From the NCBI GenBank assembly GCA_010645155.1, contig JAAGOF010000288.1, positions 288,386-352,385 of the forward strand: a stretch of DNA of 64,000 nt, given 5' to 3'. The position numbers and the translations under genes were made by a program. Source of the DNA: Tigriopus japonicus (Eukaryota; Arthropoda; Copepoda; Harpacticoida; Harpacticidae). The notes under the pieces were generated by a model. The model worked only from the letters and a program-made list of their open reading frames with translations, was not told the DNA's origin and searched no databases. Below are positions 57,701 through 64,000 of the stretch, one piece after another (position 1 is the stretch's first letter; every line of letters begins with the position of its first letter).

Positions 57701-60546
57701 ACAAAAATGACCCAAACACATTACTCAATTCCAACTTTGATTCCTCAATCGCATGGTTGACATTTTCCTGGTCACACATTTCAAATGTTCCTGCACTTTT
57801 GTCCGCTCAAGAGTTGGTGACGGGCGACACATTTTTACCATTAAACTCCCAGTAGTATTTAATAGATTTCAATAGCAACAACTCATTCATGTGTGGTCAG
57901 CTTGCCTAAATCAAAACAAGAAATACTGTTCACAGCTTACAGCTGCTTACCAAAAAAATGTTGATAATAGGTCAGATGTTTTGTGTATTCCAAGGTGTGC
58001 TAGCAAAGTTGACTTCGAGGCAACTTCAAGGCAGTTTCAGCCGTTTTGTTGATAGCATAAGCTTTCTTGAATCAGAAGTACACCAAGCAACTCATGAAAA
58101 AGAGAAGTGCACCTCCGGTGCCAAGGTGCAACAAGTAGATACGTCAACAATTTTCCAACGCTCATATGTTTAGCATGCACAAACATGTGCTAGTTCCATT
58201 GACTTCAAGTAAACTTCTAGCAAGCTGGGTCGCTATTTGGGCTTAGCATCAGGTTTAATTGATGAGAAGTTCTCCGAGAAGCACGCCTAGAGAGGAGCAT
58301 TCCAACGTTGTGGAAGTACTCCCATTTGAATACTTCAACGCTGATCAATCGAACTGCAAGCGAACTTCCTTCCAGTGTTTCCTTAAATTAGCTGCCAAAA
58401 TTTGCATGCTCCTGTGAGATCAATCAATGTTTTGAGTTGAATGGAGTAATATGAAATAAAGAAGGAGAAATGTGGAAGAGCTGAAGTGTTTCGAGAGGAT
58501 GAATTTACGATCATAGATGTAGAGGCACTTTTAGGTTGGAATGAGAGACTTACTTTTCAAAATGGCAGCTGTCTCAACAAAACCAGCCAATTGAACTACG
58601 AAGTGTACTAACAAGTACACTTTCTAGAGTTGCCATCAAAACATATGCTCACACCATTTACTTGAACTGGACGATTCATATTGCGTTTGGCACGATTTGT
58701 CAAAATTGCACCCAACAAACTATCAGAGTGCCACAAGTTCAAATTAAATTAGTATATGAAATCACTGAATGCGATTTGGTTGGGTTGCAGAAATCTTCAA
58801 AGGAGTTGTGTTTATAAAGTTAATGAAAAGTTTACTCTCAAGTAGACTTTGGAGCATACCTTCAAGTAAACTAGCAAGCATTCCAAGACCAATACAACCA
58901 AAACATATGACCTAGTGTCCGATTCAGATTCAGAAGATTTTTGTAGGGGTTAGCACATGGGAATACAAAACCGGATATAGAAAGACTTGCACGAACATGC
59001 AGACAGGAAACGCATACCGACGGAAGAATACAGGGACAAAACGCAACCTTGAATTAGGGATCAAAATGACGCATGAATTATAAGACAATATTATGGTAGC
59101 TGTTTTGCGTTTGCCAAATCCTGTTTGTGATACAAGGCGAGTACTTATAGAAGGGGCTCATTTGAAAAGAAATCCTTTCCAGATTGATTTTTTTAAAATT
59201 AGATTTCAGGAAAAACTCAACATTTTGTATTGTTCCCCTCATTGTTGAAGGTTTCATAAAACGGTTCATTGCTGTTGAAGTACACTTAAAGACCCTATGA
59301 ACCATGGAAAACCCGCATTTGAAGTTAAGAATCGATGGCTCTTGAATTGAAGAGCACGCATCAAGCGTTTCCATTGGCATTCTTGATTTTCTTCAGGGCA
59401 GTCTCAGTAAGCGAGATTGATTCTTTTGGCAAATGGATGTTAATAGTAAATTGTGAGGCCACAAAGAGGAAAAGAACATCTGTCAAGATTTCCCAGCCCA
59501 TAAATCTTGATGTGCTTGTGGTTTTGCAACATTGAAAACTTTTTTCAACCCAAATACGACGCTTCAGCAACAGTCAACATCCTTGACATGGCGAAATAGA
59601 TTTTACTTTTAACAAAACTTCTTATCTCGTCAACTTCAATGAACTTTTACTTCATATACCATGCGAAAGAGAAAAGTAATGAAGAATTTATCGAATTTTA
59701 CGAGGTATTTGTTGGTATTTAAAGGGGAATGACCTTTCATCTGCCCAAAAATAATTATAAGGGCCCGGAAAAAATATTGTTTTTTGTTGTGGAGCAGAAA
59801 TCCCAGACGTTTCTCAGCACAGTGTCAGCTGATGGCTGACAAGCGTGATCGTCACCTAATTGTACTCTTTGAAACTTCTGGAATTTCCGCTCCATAACAA
59901 AAAATATATTTTACCGGGCTTCATAATGAATCATTATGAAGAACCAAAAGCAAATATTGGGCAAAATTTTGACCTGAAAGCAAAACAAGTAGACTCTTCT
60001 TTTTGTATTTGTTTTCTCAATCTTGAAACGTTTTGAGAGCAAGAATAGTCATTAGATTTCTCTTATTTATCTAAATTTCTTGGATTTCTTGACGAAGAAG
60101 TAATTTGAGTTTGTTGAGCTTTAACTTAAACCTTTCTTGAACCAAAACATAACCCTCCCGAACTTTCAAATAAAACTCTTTGAAAGATGAGTGATTATAT
60201 GGTCACTCTAATACTTCAAAAGTTTGACCATGTTTGTGAAAGTTGATTCGTTTACCAAGAAAAACCCTTTCTAGTTTGGTTCTTTTTGTGTCCGTACTAT
60301 CATGGCTTCTGGTGTCCGGCTACCCTTTGTTGTTCAAATTAAAATGAACAGTGAGAAAAGGCCCTTCACGAGTTGTGACTTCTAATGCATTTCGGCCTTT
60401 TTCCGGCCTTCGTCTTACCCGGCAATGCTCTGGAATTCCTCTTTGAATGCCTCGTTGAACCATCCGTAGAGGATGGGATTCGAGAAAGCAGAAGACATGC
60501 CAATCAAATGACAAAGAGCGAAACAGATGCGACTCAACTCCTCGGT
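42737..60546 (-). CDS. Rhodopsin-class neuropeptide receptor, last two coding exons (3' partial)
   Basis: Exon 60419-60546 starts in phase 0 after TTTTAG and encodes TM7: FALCHLIGMSSAFSNPILYG, with the NPxxY-type motif, then WFNEAFKEEFQSIAG (helix 8). It ends GG|GTAAGA. Exon 42737-43055 begins after TTCCAG with one base that completes the split Gly codon. It reads SIFCCLSASSQS, with a CC pair at the usual palmitoylation position, then a polar Ser/Gln/Asn-rich 105-residue tail ending TAG. The TM7 style resembles NPY/NPF- and tachykinin-like peptide receptors. This would be a plasma-membrane G-protein-coupled receptor for an unidentified peptide. The phase match and CC position support the join, but a 17.4-kb intron makes it less certain than the TM7 call. 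If the first exon were read without splicing, a TAA follows immediately. TM1-TM6 exons are not in the window and should lie to the right. Confidence 0.68.
45533..45820. repeat. Inverted-repeat element
   Basis: GAGGGCTAACAGAGAAATGA at the left is mirrored by ATTTCTCTGTTAGCTCTC at the right, about 290 bp apart. No other copy and no clear target duplication. Confidence 0.55.
47340..47545 (+). mobile_element. Possible LINE 3' end
   Basis: A short stretch reading SFKTNLKTCLSTFF (around 47365-47410) resembles the C-terminal end of non-LTR retrotransposon ORF2 proteins. The sequence then ends in a short tandem tail, AAATAAACTAAACTAAAC, as in some LINEs. Only a fragment; the class is not determined. 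Confidence 0.4.
50540..50960 (-). pseudogene. Decayed transposase-like sequence (mariner-like) with an unexplained coding-like segment
   Basis: Minus-strand frames include TTLTRSCNVPTKTIHKAVHE followed by DLG, resembling the helix-turn-helix of mariner-type transposases, and an upstream RELTKRTLKVMKG. Frames are broken. Downstream, a 62-codon frame (50590-50778) reads TKFTIKGETQKLDPVKTEEC and ends in a stop. It is not mariner-like and I do not recognise it. Confidence 0.45.
51053..51403. mobile_element. hAT-like element, AAGAAGCGTCG family, copy 2
   Basis: 351 bp, ends TACAAAAGCTCAGGTGAAAG and CCCATGAGCTTCTTTA. Exact 8-bp duplication GGCTAACC at 51045-51052 and 51404-51411. Inverted relative to 29794-30141. 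No ORF. Confidence 0.88.
53381..53651. mobile_element. hAT-like MITE, CAGGGTTGGT family
   Basis: 271 bp, ends CAGGGTTGGTTTAATCCCGT and CTTTTGACCAACCCTG. Flanking 8-mers GTTCTTAG and CTTCTTAG differ at one base. A decayed relative is at 3415-3787. Confidence 0.87.
53973..54131. mobile_element. Palindromic MITE, AGCAGAAAT family, copy 1
   Basis: Arms of about 50 bp: GCAGAAATTCCAGACGTTTC on the left and GAAACGTCTGGGATTTCTGC on the right, with outer GGCCTCG and CGAGCC. The centre carries two copies of GTCAGCTGA-type sequence. Related copy at 59762-59919. Confidence 0.82.
55185..55310. repeat. Dispersed repeat, family T, copy 3 (partial)
   Basis: Shares ACCGCTACAAGGAATGGGAT and TATACGAAATTTGATCTACC with 11100-11260, in the same orientation. 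Confidence 0.6.
56198..56429. mobile_element. hAT-like MITE, CATAGGCGTAGGAGG family
   Basis: 232 bp, ends CATAGGCGTAGGAGGTGTGG and CATGCCTCCTACGCCTATG. Exact 8-bp target duplication CAAATGTG at 56190-56197 and 56430-56437. Interior holds repeated TTGCCCGAATTT. No ORF of significance. Confidence 0.93.
56696..56990. mobile_element. GATGTGTTTCGA inverted-repeat element, copy 1
   Basis: 295 bp, ends GATGTGTTTCGAGTAGGATT and CCTGGTTCAAAACACATC, giving a terminal inverted repeat of about 12 bp. A close same-orientation copy starts 338 bp downstream. Contains CGAACTAGTTCG, a perfect 12-bp palindrome. Confidence 0.75.
57329..57627. mobile_element. GATGTGTTTCGA inverted-repeat element, copy 2
   Basis: 299 bp, ends GATGTGTTTTGAGTAGGATT and CCTGGTTCGAAACACATC, collinear with 56696-56990. 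A partial third copy is at 8531-8692. Confidence 0.75.
57968..58914. mobile_element. 0.95-kb TA-flanked inverted-repeat element, copy 2
   Basis: 947 bp, ends TAGGTCAGATGTTTTGTGTA and CCAAAACATATGACCTA. Reverse complement of 33953-34904 along its whole length, with scattered substitutions and small indels. No ORF of significance. Confidence 0.82.
59762..59919. mobile_element. Palindromic MITE, AGCAGAAAT family, copy 2
   Basis: Arms GGCCCGGAAAAAATATTGTT and ATATATTTTACCGGGC, with inner GGAGCAGAAATCCCAGACGT and its imperfect complement. Related to 53973-54131 but more diverged between arms. Confidence 0.8.
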
Positions 60547-63500
60547 CTAAAAGAGAAACAGAATTGGGGATGGACAACTTCGTCATAATGAGCTTATTTG
60601 CTTTAGAGATCGACCAATTTTTGGGGGGAGGGGGCTTTACAAAATATCTGATTTTTTTTTTTGTTTTTGAATTCGTTATTTCATCTATATTTGACCATTT
60701 CCGATAGAATTTAGATATCAATGATGAACGTACATGGGTTAATAAGATATATGAGAGCCCTTTCGGTCCATCACTAATTTACTTCCAGAAATATTAGACT
60801 CTATGTATAAGATGGTCCAAGAAAGAGCCTGACTTAATAAGTGGCGTGAATAAATGGACTCATTTTTCAAATATTATTTCCGGATGTTAATCTCTTAATA
60901 TAAGGACAGAACTTAGTAAACAAAATAAGTTAATCACGAGTGATCTTATGGTTAATCGTTACACATACAGGGTCGGCGGCCCAAGTGTGGGCCCTTTAGG
61001 ACCATCATAAGTTTTGTAGTTTTTGATAGATTTTTTCAAATTTTCAGTCAAAGAATCCCAACTTATTAAGGAATAGAAGTTGTGTTATACATATTCCTGT
61101 TGAAGCCCTTGGGCATGGATGAGATCATGATATCCTTGAAGTAATTTGGGAAAGTTGGCACAGTGCCTTGCATTTGTCCCTCAAGGAGAGAAAGGCAGAA
61201 TTTTGGGTTGAGATGGACTCTTTGGTATCCCAGCATGTCTCACTTTTGAGGATTTACCAAGCAAGCAAATCCATGAGCCTCAATTATGTACCAAATATGT
61301 ACTAAAAATGCCAAAATCTACACTTGGACCGCCGACCTTGTAAAGAAAAACTCTAGTGCAAGAAAAAATTATTTTACTCTTTTTCTGCTTTCTCTCCTCC
61401 ATTTGTTTTTTAGAGTGGCTTTTCTAAAAAATGAGATTTATTTGAGATCATCTATCTTAACGTTTGTCAAGTTCAGAATGTTAGAACTTGGTAAGCCGTC
61501 CTAAATTATGGGTTATAACTATCTATCAGAGAGATTAAAAGTTTTCGCCAACTAGACAAAGGATAATCCCTTTAATCCGGGTATTATGAAAAATCATTTC
61601 ACCCTAGTTTCTTGAACCCTTGAGAGTAGTCTCTATTAAATATCCACTTCAGAGTTCTTAATAAGAATCCTTCAAATTCTAAATACAAAAGTTTAAACGT
61701 ACACTGAACTCGATGTGAAAGTTGTCACTGAAGAAAGGTCGATGGTAGAGACTCTAAATTGATCAGAGAAACTCAGGATTGAGAGAGATGGTTTGAAATG
61801 TTTTCATGCTTCCACCTTTTTTTTTGGAGTGTTGGTGCTAGGGTTGGAGGGTTGAGCCTCGTCCGTAAATCGAAGCCAAGCCATCACATCATCCATTTTT
61901 TCCGATAGGCATTCTCATGTCAGGTATCAGCTTGGTTCTCCATCTGTGGGTGTGAATTGGCGTCTAAAAGTTTCCTTGAGAAAGGTCGGGGAGGAGAATC
62001 GAACCTGGGACCTTTCTCACTATAGGAACCTGCGCTAACCACGACACCACGTCTCCTCCCTAGAGTCTCTACTCCTCCCTAACCTTACACCTTTAAACTT
62101 CAGAACAGTATGAAAACATGCAATGAGAGACTATTATTTTTGATCAAACTTATTTGCACTTGCAATTAATTTTGTTAGCTAAATTCATATTTTTTTCAAT
62201 CCAAAATATAACGAGTTTGTGATTTTGGAAAAGCTGGCATCCTGGCGTGTCTCTGAAATTATCTAGAGTCCCTAGTTTTAAGCCAACATCGGATGAAGGT
62301 AAATCAGATCATTCAACTTCAAACGTTAACCAAAATATTATATTAAGCGTTATCAAGTAATTTTTAAACACTCTAAGAGGAAGAACTTTGCTTATATTTA
62401 TTCATTGAGACTCAGTTTGAACCCAGATTTTTTTTCATTCAGGGATTTCAAACAAATGAGCTAGATTCTTCTTCCAAATTCCAAACGTCTCCAACACTGG
62501 CATCAATTACGAAGGTCACTCTACCGGTTAACAAATTGGAAAGTGAATCAAATTTAACCCAATCTTGAGAGTACTTGTAAGTGGCGATCTGATTTCGCAA
62601 CAAACTTCATTGCAAATCTCCTTGGAAGTGAAGTGGCTAAGTACAATTAGGGTCAAGGAATCCCCAACTTTTCAAATGGATTCAATAAAACGGCACCCTG
62701 TTTGAGATTTCTACAACTTTGCGGTTTTGTGACGTCAGCACAGTCTATCAACGAGTCAGCTCGTAATCTATACACCAACAACCTAACTCAGCAAAGTTCC
62801 CTTGGATTTTGTTTTCAAATTCAATTTGATTTCTTGAACCAATACGTGATCCTTGTTTTTCTAATAAAGAGAAACTTGGACTCCTGGTGTTGACTTTTGG
62901 AACTAAACTAGTTTATTAGAGATGAAGGCCTGGCAAACAACTCTAAAACCTGTGGGGATACCAAGGACTCGGTAATCGAAATTGATGCCAAAATTATCTT
63001 ATACCTCCCCAAGATCAAAGTGAACCACCTGGGAACCATATATGATGAACATTCTTGGCTCTGCGCAGTAGATAAAAGTTAACGAGTTTGCAACAGAATG
63101 CCAATGAAGCAGGTCTTATAACATGGACGAATGGTTGCTGCCTTTTTGAAAATGAGGCTGGTAAAAATGAATGAAAGCTCCTTGGTTCCAACTCCCAAAG
63201 GACAACATGAATGGACCATATAGCAGATTTGAGACTTCTTAGACCTCTGAATGTGGAAATAGAAGTGACGCCAATATTTGGCGTGTTCTAACTTGGTCAT
63301 TCAACATCAATCTGTCTTATGTTAAGGTTTCATATCATTAGAATTCATGTGCAGAAATTGATCCTGTTATTAAGAAACCAGGAATAAGGTTTAAATGTAA
63401 ATGTTTCATGTATGACATATCTCACTCAGAGTATGTCATGTTTCTTGCAGATAAAAAAGGATCTACCAAGTCAGGAGAAGGACTCAATTAAGAGGGGAAA

Positions 63501-64000
63501 ATGCTGTCTTTGAGAAAAAGAGATTATCCTTGAGCAATGAGCAATAGAGTAAAAGCACAAGAATCCCCGTCACAAAGCTCACATGATTGTGTGTGAATGT
63601 GTAAAAAGTCCATTTGCAAAACAAGCATTTAAAAGATGATCATTGAGCTCTTACTCTAAAACGATGTCAATTAAAGCCAGAAAAATCTCTTTCCAATTAA
63701 CTTTTGACCAATCCAACAATTGCAAATAAATATATAGATTTAGAAAAATATGTTTACTCTATGTTTCAAATTTTCCCTGTTCAGTCATTTAAATCTTGTA
63801 CTTTAATCCCTTGAAACATAGATGTCGCTAGTATGTTGTAGTTCATATCTCCATAGTTATCCTTCCCTCTTACTAAAAGGACAATGCTCTAGAGTCGGAT
63901 GTTCTGTGATGGATGATCTCAGCTTAGCACTTCCCTCGACAACTTTTCTCGTGTTGGACCCAATCCTCTCGGAAAAGATCATTAGTAAATTCAACACGTC
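60547..64000. other. Probable receptor intron, no further exon found
   Basis: Apart from the SINE at 61825-62060 I see nothing with support. No minus-strand frame here resembles TM1-TM6 of a receptor. A short plus-strand frame from ATG at 63910 to the window edge is too short to judge. Confidence 0.45.
61825..62060 (-). mobile_element. tRNA-derived SINE, family 2, best copy
   Basis: Minus-strand head GGGAGGAGACGTGGTGTCGT, A-box-like TGGTTAGCGCAGG and B box GGTTCGATTCTCC, followed by a body that ends GAGGCTCAACCCTCCAACCC. A full degraded copy is at 41092-41300 and a 3' fragment at 35450-35480. Confidence 0.82.

Larger units (their letters stand above)
43056..60418. other. Proposed 17.4-kb receptor intron, transposon-rich
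   Basis: The part from 43056 to 45500 and most of 47550-50500 shows no recognisable feature. Identified elements: 45533-45820, 47340-47545, 50540-50960, 51053-51403, 53381-53651, 53973-54131, 55185-55310, 56198-56429, 56696-56990, 57329-57627, 57968-58914 and 59762-59919. An open frame of 157 codons on the minus strand (48589-49062) lacks recognisable domains and I do not call it a gene. Confidence 0.5.

Noticed and set aside
60320..60721. Single minus-strand 133-codon frame as a gene
   Set aside because: It is in a different frame from the TM7 exon that overlaps it, and has no recognisable domain.
63890..64000. Upstream receptor exon on the minus strand (frame with IFSERIGSNTRKVVEGS)
   Set aside because: No transmembrane segment or receptor motif, and no convincing splice sites.

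Overview
This is eukaryotic nuclear DNA from an arthropod, most likely a crustacean and plausibly a copepod. Evidence for this: genes split by GT-AG introns (about 55 bp to over 17 kb), AT-rich non-coding DNA, a Rebers-Riddiford cuticle protein gene, a neuropeptide-type GPCR, a copia retrotransposon, tRNA-derived SINEs and many short inverted-repeat transposons. The species call is inference from protein style, not from a database match.

Layout from left to right. (1) 45-3157, minus strand: three exons of an uncharacterised protein with a C2HC zinc finger; the gene runs off the left edge. (2) 5575-16125, plus strand: a complete nine-exon TTC5 (STRAP) orthologue of 452 residues (TPR repeats plus C-terminal OB fold). 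(3) 16197-32494, minus strand: a complete 18-exon M13 metallopeptidase (neprilysin/ECE family), 786 residues, type II membrane protein with all the catalytic residues. Its stop codon lies 71 bp from the TTC5 stop, tail to tail, with the two poly(A) signals facing each other. (4) 19619-20125, plus strand: a two-exon cuticle protein gene nested antisense inside an intron of the peptidase gene, with its own TATA box, initiator and poly(A) signal. (5) 36516-40837, minus strand: a nearly intact copia element with 170-bp LTRs, a 5-bp target duplication and one in-frame amber codon. (6) 42737-60546, minus strand: the last two coding exons of a rhodopsin-class neuropeptide receptor (TM7 and cytoplasmic tail), separated by a 17.4-kb intron; the rest of this gene must lie beyond the right edge.

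The remaining sequence is introns and intergenic DNA filled with transposon relics. At least ten inverted-repeat families have two or more copies here, several with exact 8-bp target duplications (hAT type). There are also two tRNA-derived SINE families, minisatellites and a possible LINE 3' end. The five host genes show no functional pathway in common; their grouping looks like ordinary gene order. The most distinctive features are the nested and tail-to-tail gene arrangement and the density of non-autonomous hAT-like elements that have built much of the intron sequence. I found no CRISPR array, rRNA gene, convincing free-standing tRNA gene or operon-like system.
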